DNA of 64,000 bases from Streptomyces yatensis (GTDB lineage: Bacteria > Actinomycetota > Actinomycetes > Streptomycetales > Streptomycetaceae), in contig NZ_CP072941.1 in NCBI RefSeq assembly GCF_018069625.1, positions 9,114,001-9,178,000 on the forward strand. Direction: 5' to 3'. Shown piece after piece: positions 34,708 to 43,349 of the stretch. The notes below the pieces were generated by a model, which worked only from the letters and a program-made list of their open reading frames with translations, made no database searches and was not told the DNA's origin. A program made the translations under genes and the position numbers. Each line of letters opens with the position of its first letter. The first letter of the stretch is position 1.

Positions 34708-35306
34708 CCCCCACCGATGGCGGACCGGGCGAGGCCCCTCCCGTGGCCCTGCGCACCGAGGCGCTCGAGCAACTGCTCACCGAGCGGGGCCTGATCGACC
34801 CGAAGGTGATGAACGAGATCATCACCACCTACGAGACCAACGTGGGCCCGCTCAACGGCGCCAAGGTCGTCGCCAGGGCGTGGACCGACCCGGAGTACCG
34901 GCGGCGGCTCCTCCAGGACGGCACCGCGGCCATCGAGGAGCTCGGCTTCTCGGGGTCGCAGGGCGAGCACATCGTCGTGGTGGAGAACACCGCGACCACC
35001 CACCATGTGGTGGTGTGCACGCTGTGCTCCTGCTACCCGTGGCCGGTGCTCGGACTGCCGCCGAGCTGGTACAAGGACCCCGCCTACCGCGCACGCGTGG
35101 TCAAGGAGCCCCGCACGGTGCTGTCCGAGATGGGCCTCGAACTCGACGACGACGTGCGGATCACCGTCCACGACTCCACCAGCGAGGTGCGCTGGCTGGT
35201 ACTGCCCGAGCGTCCGGCCGGCACCGAGCACCTCTCCGAGGAACAGCTCGTGCCGCTGGTGACCCGGGAGGTGATGGTCGGCGTGGCCAAGGTGGCGGCA
35301 CCATGA
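34704..35306 (+). CDS. nthA: Nitrile hydratase, alpha subunit (cobalt type)
   Basis: 200 residues. The metal motif [11 protein letters not shown] (Cys105-Thr-Leu-Cys108-Ser-Cys110) binds one cobalt; Thr at the second position marks the cobalt class, whereas iron enzymes have [29 protein letters not shown] is also conserved. The oxidised cysteine ligands require the activator encoded next. It overlaps beta and activator genes by ATGA, so all three are co-translated. Confidence 0.96.
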   Translation: MTPTDGGPGEAPPVALRTEALEQLLTERGLIDPKVMNEIITTYETNVGPLNGAKVVARAWTDPEYRRRLLQDGTAAIEELGFSGSQGEHIVVVENTATTHHVVVCTLCSCYPWPVLGLPPSWYKDPAYRARVVKEPRTVLSEMGLELDDDVRITVHDSTSEVRWLVLPERPAGTEHLSEEQLVPLVTREVMVGVAKVAAP

Positions 35307-35689
35307 CCGCGCCACTGGACATCGAGGGCCCGGCCGCGCCACCGCGCTCCAACGGCGAGTTGGTGTTCGCCGAGCCCTGGGAGAGCCGGGCCTTCGGCAT
35401 GGCCGTCAGCCTGTACGAGGCGGGCGCCTTCACCTGGCCGGAGTTCCAGGCCGCGCTGATCGCCCGGATCGCGGCCTGGGAGGCCGCGGCGGCGCCCGAC
35501 GAGCCGTACCACTACTACCGGCTCTGGCTGGCCGCCCTGGAGGACACGCTCGCCGGCCGGTGCGCCGTTTCAGCGGACGAAGTCACCGCCCGCACCCTCG
35601 CCCTGGCGCAACGCCCCCCGGGCCACGACCACCGCGACGGCCACGCCCACGAGCACCACCACGCCCACGAGCACCACCACGCCCACTGA
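35303..35689 (+). CDS. Nitrile hydratase activator with His-rich tail
   Basis: 128 residues. [39 protein letters not shown] and [15 protein letters not shown] resemble the N-terminal half of the beta subunit and the P14K/NhlE-type self-subunit-swapping chaperone. The last 20 residues ([20 protein letters not shown] onward) are almost all His, Asp, Glu and Ala and look like a cobalt reservoir. It delivers cobalt by exchanging alpha subunits. No cobalt permease is adjacent. Confidence 0.9.
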   Translation: MTAPLDIEGPAAPPRSNGELVFAEPWESRAFGMAVSLYEAGAFTWPEFQAALIARIAAWEAAAAPDEPYHYYRLWLAALEDTLAGRCAVSADEVTARTLALAQRPPGHDHRDGHAHEHHHAHEHHHAH

Positions 35690-35714
35690 CCGCGGGGCGC
35701 CTTCGCTATGTGCC

Positions 35715-36230
35715 CTAGTCGCCGGTGACGCCGTCGATCCGCTCGCGTATGAGGTCGGCGTGGCCGTTGTGGCGGGCGTACTCCTCGATCATGTGCAGAT
35801 AGATCCAGCGCAGGTTGTAGTCCCCACGGCCGGGACGGGTGACGACATCGTCCAGGGAACGGCCCGCGGCGGCCTCCTTGGCCTTGGCGATCTCGTCCCG
35901 CCAGATGGTGAAGGCGCTTTCCGTGGTGTCCCCGTCGGTGGTGTGGAAGTCCCCGTCCGGGTCCTCCTCGCTGTACCAGATCGGCGGTACGTCCTCGTGG
36001 GCGAGGACCCGCCGGAACCAGTTGCGCTCGACCTCGGCCATATGCCGTACGAGGCCGAGCAGGGTCAGGTCGGACGGCGGCGCCGACGCCTCGCGCAGCT
36101 GCTTGTCGTCCAGCCCCTCGCATTTGAGGGCGAGGGTCGCGCGATGGAAGTCCAGCCACCCCTCCAGGCTGGTGCGTTCATCGGCGGTCCGGGGTGCTTC
36201 ATGGCGTTCTGTGGTCGTCATGGCGGTCAT
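35715..36230 (-). CDS. DinB family protein (DUF664)
   Basis: About 171 residues with a four-helix bundle: RATLALKCEGLDDKQLREASAPPSDLTLLGLVRHMAEVERNWFRRVL supplies the first His, and NLRWIYLHMIEEYARHNGHADLIRERIDG the C-terminal His pair, the usual metal triad. The function of most DinB proteins is unknown; some are thiol transferases. It starts at Met 36230 or 36221. It is located between the nitrile hydratase operon and a TetR gene. Confidence 0.9.
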   Translation of the reverse strand: MTAMTTTERHEAPRTADERTSLEGWLDFHRATLALKCEGLDDKQLREASAPPSDLTLLGLVRHMAEVERNWFRRVLAHEDVPPIWYSEEDPDGDFHTTDGDTTESAFTIWRDEIAKAKEAAAGRSLDDVVTRPGRGDYNLRWIYLHMIEEYARHNGHADLIRERIDGVTGD

Positions 36231-36262
36231 GATGGCGGTCCGGCCACTCGGCCCGCCACGCG

Positions 36263-36925
36263 TTATTCGTTCAGCATCCCGCGCAGCAGCTCCGCGAAGC
36301 CGGTGCGCAGTGTCGCGCGGTCGGGTACGGCGTCGTGGTCGGCGCCCGCGGCGCAGCTGAACATCAGCCCCTCGCACCAGGCGACCAGCGACCGCGCGTG
36401 CCGCCGGGGCTCGGTGGAGCCGAGTGCCGTCATCATCGCCTCGAGCGGCTCGCGGAAGCCGCGCCCCGTCGCGTCGTAGAACTCCCGCAGTTCGGGGCGG
36501 CGGGTCGCCTCCAGGGCGAGTTCGTAGCGGGCGATCAGCAGATCGCGCTGGGCGGTGAGCGAGCGGTGCAGGGCGAGCGAGAGCGCGTCGGCCAGCTCCG
36601 CGACCGGATCGGCCCCGTTCCGCGCCGCGCCGGCCGAACGTGGCATCTCATCGGGCGTCAGCACCTCCGACTCCCGCTGGGCCAGCCGCCGGACCGCCGC
36701 CTTGAGCAGGGCGGCGCGAGTCCGGGCGTGGTTGGAGGTCGAGCCGAGCGGCAGCCCGGCCGCCTCGTCCACCGCACGGTGCGTCAGCCCGCGCATCCCG
36801 CGCTCGGCCAGCAGCCCCAGGGCGGTGTCGGCGATCAGCTCGGCCCGGGAGGCGGCGGACGCGGACGCGGCCGACGCGGAGACGGACGCGGCCGATGCGG
36901 AGGCGGCGGTTCGATCAGCGGTCAT
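36263..36925 (-). CDS. TetR family transcriptional regulator
   Basis: 220 residues. A Ser/Ala repeat (SASAASVSASAASASAAS) precedes the HTH ELIADTALGLLAERGMRGLTHRAVDEAAGLPLGSTSNHARTRAALLKAAV. The rest is a generic ligand domain with WCEGLMF. Start at Met 36925; codons upstream would cross the palindromic sites. It is divergent from an FAD monooxygenase, and two identical-arm palindromes lie between them. Confidence 0.88.
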   Translation of the reverse strand: MTADRTAASASAASVSASAASASAASRAELIADTALGLLAERGMRGLTHRAVDEAAGLPLGSTSNHARTRAALLKAAVRRLAQRESEVLTPDEMPRSAGAARNGADPVAELADALSLALHRSLTAQRDLLIARYELALEATRRPELREFYDATGRGFREPLEAMMTALGSTEPRRHARSLVAWCEGLMFSCAAGADHDAVPDRATLRTGFAELLRGMLNE

Positions 36926-36956
36926 GGGGCCCAACCTAAGCCCATCCGCCGTCCGC

Positions 36957-36996
36957 ACTACACATGTAGTAACGTCATGAGTACTACACCTGTAGT
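36957..36996. promoter_or_regulatory. Twin TetR operators between tetR and FAD monooxygenase
   Basis: ACTACA-CA-TGTAGT (36957-36970) and ACTACA-CC-TGTAGT (36983-36996) are two perfect 6-bp palindromes with starts 26 bp apart. They lie between the divergent start codons at 36925 and 37012, next to the latter's promoter. Confidence 0.85.
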
Positions 36997-37011
36997 TGAC
37001 TTGGAGGAGTC

Positions 37012-38211
37012 ATGCAGCAGCCCCGTGCCGTCGTCATCGGTGCCGGAGTCGGCGGGCTCACCGCCGCCGCGGCCCTGCACCGCCGCGGCTGGTCCCTCAC
37101 CGTCCTGGAGCGGGCCGCCCGCCTCGAGCCCGTCGGCGCCGGTATCTCGCTCGCCCCCAACTCCCAGCGTGCCCTGGACGCCATCGACCTCGGCGACGAC
37201 GTACGCGCGCTCGCCGCCTGGCAGGGCGGCGGCGGACTGCGCACCCCCGGCGGCCGCCGGCTCTCCCGGATGGACAGCGCGGCGACGGCCGAGCGCTTCG
37301 GCGGCCCGTTGGTCCTCCTCCACCGGTCCACCCTCGTCGACCTGCTGGTCTCCCGGCTCCCCGAGGGCGTGGTCCGCACCGGGGCCGCCGCCCGGCTGGC
37401 CGACCCCGGCGGCGCCGACCGCCCGGCCCGCGTCACCACCGAGGACGGCACACACGAGGCGGACCTCGTCATCGGCGCCGACGGCATCGACTCGGCCGTC
37501 CGCCGCACGCTCTTCCCCGACCACCCCGGGCCCCGCTACGCCGGATTCACCACCTGGCGTGTCGTCATCCCCGACCCCGGGCGTCCGTTCGAGCCCCATG
37601 AGACCTGGGGGAGGGGCCGGATCTGGGGCACCCAGCCGCTCAAGGACGGCCGGGTCTACGCCTACGCGGCGGCCGTCGCCCCGTCCGGCGGCCGCGCCCC
37701 CGACGACGAGAGGTCCGAACTGCTGCGGCTCTACGGCGACTGGCACCGGCCCGTCCCCGACATCCTCGCCGCCGCCGCGCCCCAGGACGTGCTGCGCCAT
37801 GACATCCGGTACATGGCCGAGCCCCTGCCCGCCTACCACCGGGGCCGGGTCGCCCTCCTCGGCGACGCCGCCCACGCGATGGCCCCCACGATGGGGCAGG
37901 GCGGCAACCAGGCCATCGAGGACGCCGTCGTCCTCGCCCACCATCTGGCCCCCGGCGCCGCCGACCCCTCCGCAGCCCTGGCCGCCTACACCCGCGACCG
38001 GCTGCCCCGCACGATGGACGTGGTACGCCGCTCGGCGCGCACCGCCCGCATGATCACCCTCACCAGCGCCCCGGCCGTCGCCCTGCGCGACACCGCCATC
38101 GCAGCCGTCGGCCGCCTCGTCCCCGGTCTGGCCCTGCGCTCCTTCGACGGCATCGCCGACTGGCATCCGCCCACCCGCACGTATCCTTCGGGGGCACAGC
38201 GGAAGGCATGA
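37012..38211 (+). CDS. FAD-dependent monooxygenase
   Basis: 399 residues. VVIGAGVGGLTAAAALHRRGWSLTVLER is the FAD-binding Rossmann motif, LVIGADGIDSAVRR the DG motif, and RVALLGDAAHAMAPTMGQGGNQAIEDA the GD motif of class A flavoprotein hydroxylases. It is similar in layout to salicylate or zeaxanthin-type monooxygenases; the substrate is unknown. TTGGAGGAG precedes the ATG. It is probably derepressed by the ligand of the divergent TetR protein. Confidence 0.93.
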   Translation: MQQPRAVVIGAGVGGLTAAAALHRRGWSLTVLERAARLEPVGAGISLAPNSQRALDAIDLGDDVRALAAWQGGGGLRTPGGRRLSRMDSAATAERFGGPLVLLHRSTLVDLLVSRLPEGVVRTGAAARLADPGGADRPARVTTEDGTHEADLVIGADGIDSAVRRTLFPDHPGPRYAGFTTWRVVIPDPGRPFEPHETWGRGRIWGTQPLKDGRVYAYAAAVAPSGGRAPDDERSELLRLYGDWHRPVPDILAAAAPQDVLRHDIRYMAEPLPAYHRGRVALLGDAAHAMAPTMGQGGNQAIEDAVVLAHHLAPGAADPSAALAAYTRDRLPRTMDVVRRSARTARMITLTSAPAVALRDTAIAAVGRLVPGLALRSFDGIADWHPPTRTYPSGAQRKA

Positions 38212-38233
38212 GCGAGGATTGCGGGGAGCACAT

Positions 38234-39187
38234 ATGAGGGTCGGCTGCGTCGGGCTCGGCGACATCGCGCAGAAGGCGTATCTGCCCGTACTCATGGCCC
38301 GTCCCGGCCTGGAGCCGCATCTGCACACCCGCACCCCCGCCACCCTGTGGCGGGTCGCCGACACCTATCGCGTCCCCGAAGCCCAGCGCCACGCCGGCCT
38401 CGACTCGCTGCTCGCGGCCGGGCTGGACGCGGCCTTCGTGCACGCCCCGACCGACACCCACGCCGGCCTCGTCACCCGGCTGATCGAGGCCGGGGTGCCC
38501 ACCTACGTCGACAAGCCGCTCGCGTACCACCTCGCCGACAGCGAGCGGATCGTGCGGCTCGCCGAGGAGCGCGGGGTGAGCCTGATGGTCGGCTTCAACC
38601 GGCGTTACGCGCCCGGCTACGCGCAGTGCCTGGACCATCCGCGCGATCTGATCCTGCTGCAGAAGAACCGCGTCGGCCTCGCCGAGGACCCGCGCACCCT
38701 GGTGCTGGACGACTTCATCCACGTCGTCGACACGCTGCGCTTCCTCGTGCCCGGGCCGGTGGACCACATCGATGTGCGCGCCAGGGTCCGCGACGGGCTG
38801 ATACACCATGTACTGCTGCAGCTGTCCGGGGACGGATTCACCGCGCTCGGCGTGATGAACCGGATGAGCGGCTCCACCGAGGAGGTCCTGGAGGTCTCCG
38901 GCCAGGACACCAAGCGGCAGGTGCTCAACCTCGCCGAGGTCATCGACCACAAGGGCCAGCCGAGCGTGCGCCGCCGGGGCGACTGGGTGCCGGTGGCGCG
39001 GCAGCGCGGGATCGAGCAGATCACCGACGCCTTCCTGGACGCGGTGCGCTCCGGGCGGCGGATCGGCGCCGAGGACGCGCTGCGTACCCACGAGCTGTGC
39101 GAACGGGTCGTCAGGGACGCCCTGGAGTCGGCTGGTCTGTCCGCCGGTCCGGACCGTGGTCCGACGGCCGGTCCGTCCGCCGTCTGA
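38234..39187 (+). CDS. Gfo/Idh/MocA family oxidoreductase
   Basis: 317 residues. MRVGCVGLGDIAQKAYLPVL is the NAD(P)-binding start, VHAPTDTHAGLVTRLIEAGVPTYVDKPLAY includes the EKP-like KP motif as DKP, and HVVDTLRFLVPG the conserved active-site region. Substrates are usually sugars or inositols. It follows the monooxygenase by 22 bp, so it may be co-transcribed. GGGGAG precedes ATG 38234. Its last 77 bp overlap the 3' end of the convergent lnt gene. Confidence 0.9.
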   Translation: MRVGCVGLGDIAQKAYLPVLMARPGLEPHLHTRTPATLWRVADTYRVPEAQRHAGLDSLLAAGLDAAFVHAPTDTHAGLVTRLIEAGVPTYVDKPLAYHLADSERIVRLAEERGVSLMVGFNRRYAPGYAQCLDHPRDLILLQKNRVGLAEDPRTLVLDDFIHVVDTLRFLVPGPVDHIDVRARVRDGLIHHVLLQLSGDGFTALGVMNRMSGSTEEVLEVSGQDTKRQVLNLAEVIDHKGQPSVRRRGDWVPVARQRGIEQITDAFLDAVRSGRRIGAEDALRTHELCERVVRDALESAGLSAGPDRGPTAGPSAV

Positions 39188-40691
39188 GCGCCCGGCCCCC
39201 CTCGGCGGCGCAGAAGACGGCGAGCGCCGCCATCGCCCCGTACACCGGCCAGGGCCCGATCCGCACATACGGGCTCGTGCCCTGCCCCAGCGGCACGGTG
39301 TAGACGGTGGCCGCGCCGGCGTCGGTGGGCATCCGGGGGCCCACCGGCTCGCCGCGCGGCCCGAACACCGCGCTCTCCCCGGTCAGCGTGGCGTGCACCA
39401 TCGGCCGCCAGGTCTCGGCGGCGCGCAGCGCGGCCAGCGAGGCGTGCTGCTCGGGCGCCCAGCTCCCCTGGAAGGTCGAGGTCGAGGACTGGACGACGAG
39501 CATTCGCGCCCCCTCCCGCGCCAGGGTCCGGCTCATGTCCGGGAACGCGGACTCGAAGCACACCAGCGGCCCGATCCGCAGCGAGCCCGGGAGGTTCATC
39601 ACCACCGGCCCGGTGCCGCGGTGGCGGTCCTCACCGGCCGCCTTGCCCACCGAGGTGGCCCAGCCCAGCAGCGGCCGGGCCGGGACGTACTCCCCGAAGG
39701 GGACCAGCCGCATCTTGTCGTAGCGCTGCCCCGTCGGGCCGTTCGGCCCGATCAGCACCGAGCTCTTGTAGATCCCGGGCCTATCGCTGCGCCGCGCGTC
39801 CACGTTGACCAGCAGATCCGCGCCCACCGTCCGGGACAGCCCGGCCAGCCGCCGGCGCACCTCCGGGTGGGTGGTCAGATCCTGGGCCACGCTGCTCTCG
39901 CCCCACACCACCAGGTCGACATGGCGGTCGGCCAGCTGCCGGGTCAGCTCCGCGCTGCGCTCGAAGCGCGGCCCCGGACCGTGGATGACCCCCGGCTGCA
40001 CCACCGCGATCCGCGCCGTCCCCGGCTCCTTGGCCTGCGGCACCCAGGCCCATGCCGCGGCCGCCGCCGCGCCGCACGCGGTGAGCCCGGCCAGCGCCAC
40101 CGTACGGGCCCGGGCCACCGCGATCAGCACGGCCACCGCGACGTTCACCATGACCAGCAGAAAGCCGAGCAGCCACACCCCGCCCACCGAGGCCAGCCGC
40201 AGCGCGGGCGCCACCTGCCACTGGCTCGCGCCCAGCAGCCCCCAGGGCCCGCCGAGATACTCCCAGGACCGCACCAGCTCGGCCATCAGCCAGGCGGACG
40301 GCAGCACCACCAGCGCCGCCGCCACCCGTCCGGAACCCGGGCGGCCGTGCAGCAGCCGGTGCGTCAGCCACCCCCAGGGCGCCCACAACAGCCCCAGCAG
40401 CAGCGCCAGCACCACGATGAACACATGCAGGCTCGGCATCAGCCAGTGGTGCGCCGCGAGCAGGAACCCGGCGCCGCCCAGCCAGCCGTCCAGCACCGCC
40501 CGGCGGCCGGTGGGCGCCGAGCGCACCAGCAGCAGCCACGGCACCAGGGCGGCATACGCCCACCACCACAGCGAGGGCTCGGGAAAGGCCAGCGCGGGCA
40601 GCGCGCCCGCCAGCAGCGCCAGCGCGCCGCGCCACCACGGGGAGGCGAGCCGCCGCCCCCACCGATCCCCGCCGCCGACCGGCCTCCGCAC
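39111..40691 (-). CDS. lnt: Apolipoprotein N-acyltransferase
   Basis: 526 residues from a GTG with AGGAGGGGAG upstream. The N-terminal half has about six to eight membrane spans (GALALLAGALPALAFPEPS, WWAYAALVPWLLLV, VFIVVLALLLGLLWAPWGW, VWLLGFLLVMVNVAVAVLIAV). The periplasmic C-terminal nitrilase domain has VVWGESSV (Glu), YDKMRLVPFGEYVP (Lys) and GPLVCFESAFPD (Cys), the catalytic triad. It N-acylates lipoproteins. An ATG at 40781 overlapping the PP2C stop is an alternative start but adds a Pro/His-rich leader. Confidence 0.93.
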   Translation of the reverse strand: MRRPVGGGDRWGRRLASPWWRGALALLAGALPALAFPEPSLWWWAYAALVPWLLLVRSAPTGRRAVLDGWLGGAGFLLAAHHWLMPSLHVFIVVLALLLGLLWAPWGWLTHRLLHGRPGSGRVAAALVVLPSAWLMAELVRSWEYLGGPWGLLGASQWQVAPALRLASVGGVWLLGFLLVMVNVAVAVLIAVARARTVALAGLTACGAAAAAAWAWVPQAKEPGTARIAVVQPGVIHGPGPRFERSAELTRQLADRHVDLVVWGESSVAQDLTTHPEVRRRLAGLSRTVGADLLVNVDARRSDRPGIYKSSVLIGPNGPTGQRYDKMRLVPFGEYVPARPLLGWATSVGKAAGEDRHRGTGPVVMNLPGSLRIGPLVCFESAFPDMSRTLAREGARMLVVQSSTSTFQGSWAPEQHASLAALRAAETWRPMVHATLTGESAVFGPRGEPVGPRMPTDAGAATVYTVPLGQGTSPYVRIGPWPVYGAMAALAVFCAAEGGRALRRRTDRPSDHGPDRRTDQPTPGRP

Positions 40692-40777
40692 CTTCGACGC
40701 TCCCCTCCTGTTGGCCCAGGGCCAGTGTGCGGGAGTCAGCCGATCATGAATAGGGCGGGGGTGCGCCGGAGCGTGCC

Positions 40778-43219
40778 TCATGCCGGTTCCGGGAGGTCTT
40801 GTTCGGCCCAGATGAGCTTGCCGCCCTCGGTGTAGCGGGTCCCCCAGCGACGGGTCAGCTGGGCGACGAGGAACAGCCCGCGGCCGCCCTCGTCGGTGGT
40901 GCGGGCGTGGCGCAGCCGCGGTGAGGTGCTGCTGGTGTCGGCGACCTCGCAGATCAGCACGTCGTGCCGGATCAGCCGCAGCCGGATGGGGCCGACGCCA
41001 TGGCGGATGGCGTTGGTGACCAGCTCGCTGACGATCAGTTCCGTGGTCGCCATCACCTCCTCCAGACCCCACTCGGCGAGCTGGCGCATCGCCAGGGAGC
41101 GGGCGCTGGCCACGACGGCCGGATCGCAGGGCAGGTCCCAGGAGACGACATGCCCGGCGCCCAGCGCGCGGGTACGGGCCAGCAGCAGGGCCACATCGTC
41201 GGTCTGCGGGGAGGTGAGCAGGGTGTCGACCACCAGGGAGCAGAGCTCCTCCAGCGGCAGCCCGGCCTGGCCGAGGGCGTTGCTCAGCCGGCCGAGACCG
41301 ATGTCGATGTCCTGGTCGCAGGTCTCGATCAGTCCGTCGGTGTAGAGGGCGATCAGGCTTCCGGCGGGCAGCGCGAGCTCCGCCGACTCGAACGGCAGCG
41401 ACCCGAGGCCCAGCGGGGGACCGGCGGGCAGCGCGGGGAAGGAGACCTCGCCCGAGGGGTCCACGATCGCGGGGGTCGGATGGCCCGCCCGCGCCATCGT
41501 GCACCGCTGGGTGACCGGATCGTAGATCGCGTACAGACAGGTGGCGCCGAGCACCGCGGCCGCCACGCCCTCCTGCCCGGACTCCTCCTCGGTGAGCCGG
41601 ATGACCAGGTCGTCGAGGTGGGCCAGCAACTCCTCGGGCGGCAGGTCCATATCGGCGAGCGTGTGCACGGCGGTGCGCAAACGCCCCATGGTGGCCGCGG
41701 CGTTGATGCCGTGCCCGACCACGTCGCCGACCACCAGCGCCACCCGGGCACCGGACAGCGGGATCAGATCGAACCAGTCGCCGCCGACTCCGTTGCGCGC
41801 GTCCGTGGGGAGATAGCGCGAGGCCACCTCGACGGCCTGGCCGCCGCTCAGGGCGTGCGGCAGCAGACTGCGCTGCAGGGCCAGCGCGGCGGCGTGCTCA
41901 CGGCTGTAGCGGCGGGCGTTGTCGATGTTCAGCGCGGCCCGGGCGACCAGTTCCTCGGCGAGCAGCAGATCGTCCTCCTCGAACGGGTCGGGGTGGCGGG
42001 AGCGGACGAACGAGGCCACGCCCAGGAGGGCGCCGCGGGCCCCGATCGGCGCCACCATCAGCGACCGCATCCCGAACTCGCGCACCTTCGCCGTCCGCGC
42101 CGGATCGTCCCCGGACCAGGCGCTGATGGAGCTGTCCATCACGGGGTCGAGCAGGGCCTCCCCGGAGAAGAAGCAGCAGGCGAAGGGGGACGTGGGCGAG
42201 ATGGCGACCGCGTCCCCGGGCCTCGCGATGGACTCCGGACAGCCCTCCCGGATCGATGCCTGACCGGTGCGGCGGAAGGCGGGCAGGGTGTCGCCGGCGC
42301 TCTCCATGGGCTCCTCGCCGCGCAGTACGGAGTCCAGCAGGTCGACGGTGACGAAGTCGGCGAGCCGCGGCACCGCGAAGTCGGCCAGCTCCTGGGCGGT
42401 GCGCATGACGTCCAGGGTGCTGCCGATGTTCGCGCTGGCCTCATTCAGCAGCGCCAGCCGCTCCCGGGCGTGCCAGCGGTCGGTGACGTCGATGCCCATG
42501 TAGCACACGCCCACCGGACGGCCCTCGGCGTTGTCCAGGCGGAAGAAGGAGGTCGAGTACGCGTGCTCGTGGTGCGGATGGGCCATCGTCCAGCCCCGGT
42601 ACTCGTAGTCGATCACCGGCCTGCCGGTCTTCAGCACCTGCCGCATCTGCCCTTCGAGCGCCTCGGTGTCCAGCCCGGGCAGGCACTCCGACATCCGGCG
42701 CCCCATCCGCTGCTCGCGCGGAAGCCCGCCGTAGCGCTCCAGCGTGTCGTTCATCCACACATAGCGCAGATCCGGGCTGAGCACGGCCATCCCGATCGGC
42801 GACCGGGTGAGGAACGCCTGGAGCAGCGAGCCGCTGAGCGCCCAGGCCGGGACGGAGCCCACATCGATCCCGGAGACCAGCCAGGAGACGTCGCCGCCCG
42901 GATTGCGCATCGCGCAGACCCGCAGCCCCACCTCGATCCGGCGGCCGTCCCGGTGCTGGAGCCGCCCCAGGCCGCCCCAGCCGTCGTGCGCCTGGCACCA
43001 CGAGCCGATCGCCTCGGCCTGCGCCGCGTCCTCGGGTGCCACCAGCAGCATCCTGGCCGGCTGCTTCATCGCGTCGGCCGCCGGATAGCCGAGAAGTCTC
43101 TCCGCCGCCGGGGTCCAGCCGATGATGATCCCCGTGGCGTCGATCAGCGCCGAGGCCGCATCCGCCATGTCGAACGGGACATGCGTCTCGGTCGGCGCGA
43201 TTCCCTGGGGGATGGCCAT
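40778..43219 (-). CDS. PAS-PAS-GAF-PP2C-HATPase signalling phosphatase
   Basis: About 813 residues. A first PAS begins near VPFDMADAASALIDATGIIIGW, a second near RSPIGMAVLSPDLRYVWMND, and a GAF domain runs from LNEASANIGSTLDVM to ALNIDNARR. The SpoIIE-type PP2C phosphatase has VGGDWFDLIPLSG, VGDVVGHGINAAATM, LYTDGLIE and TDDVALLLART. A C-terminal GHKL ATPase has ELVTNAIRHG and DEGGRGLFLV. Such proteins act as anti-sigma kinases and anti-anti-sigma phosphatases in partner switching. It lies in a row after a binding lipoprotein. Confidence 0.93.
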   Translation of the reverse strand: MAIPQGIAPTETHVPFDMADAASALIDATGIIIGWTPAAERLLGYPAADAMKQPARMLLVAPEDAAQAEAIGSWCQAHDGWGGLGRLQHRDGRRIEVGLRVCAMRNPGGDVSWLVSGIDVGSVPAWALSGSLLQAFLTRSPIGMAVLSPDLRYVWMNDTLERYGGLPREQRMGRRMSECLPGLDTEALEGQMRQVLKTGRPVIDYEYRGWTMAHPHHEHAYSTSFFRLDNAEGRPVGVCYMGIDVTDRWHARERLALLNEASANIGSTLDVMRTAQELADFAVPRLADFVTVDLLDSVLRGEEPMESAGDTLPAFRRTGQASIREGCPESIARPGDAVAISPTSPFACCFFSGEALLDPVMDSSISAWSGDDPARTAKVREFGMRSLMVAPIGARGALLGVASFVRSRHPDPFEEDDLLLAEELVARAALNIDNARRYSREHAAALALQRSLLPHALSGGQAVEVASRYLPTDARNGVGGDWFDLIPLSGARVALVVGDVVGHGINAAATMGRLRTAVHTLADMDLPPEELLAHLDDLVIRLTEEESGQEGVAAAVLGATCLYAIYDPVTQRCTMARAGHPTPAIVDPSGEVSFPALPAGPPLGLGSLPFESAELALPAGSLIALYTDGLIETCDQDIDIGLGRLSNALGQAGLPLEELCSLVVDTLLTSPQTDDVALLLARTRALGAGHVVSWDLPCDPAVVASARSLAMRQLAEWGLEEVMATTELIVSELVTNAIRHGVGPIRLRLIRHDVLICEVADTSSTSPRLRHARTTDEGGRGLFLVAQLTRRWGTRYTEGGKLIWAEQDLPEPA

Positions 43220-43256
43220 CGCACCCGTCCCATCTGCGGATACATTTCCCTTAATA

Positions 43257-43349
43257 CTATGACTTCTGGGCCTCCCCGGTGGTGAGCCGGGCGACGACGT
43301 GTGCGCTGATCCCACCCGCCTCGGCCGACGGGGGCGGCTCTTCGGTCAT
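43257..43349 (-). CDS. 30-residue coupled small ORF
   Basis: An ATG at 43349 overlaps the stop of the binding-protein gene (ATGA) and opens a frame starting MTEEPPPSAEAGGISAHVVA and stopping at 43257, 38 bp before the phosphatase start. It has no known domain. It may be a bridging ORF that couples translation, the remnant of a lost gene, or chance. Confidence 0.35.
   Translation of the reverse strand: MTEEPPPSAEAGGISAHVVARLTTGEAQKS

Noticed and set aside
35630..35690. CRISPR-like short repeats
   Set aside because: The repeats encode the poly-His tail of the nitrile hydratase activator; there are no spacers.
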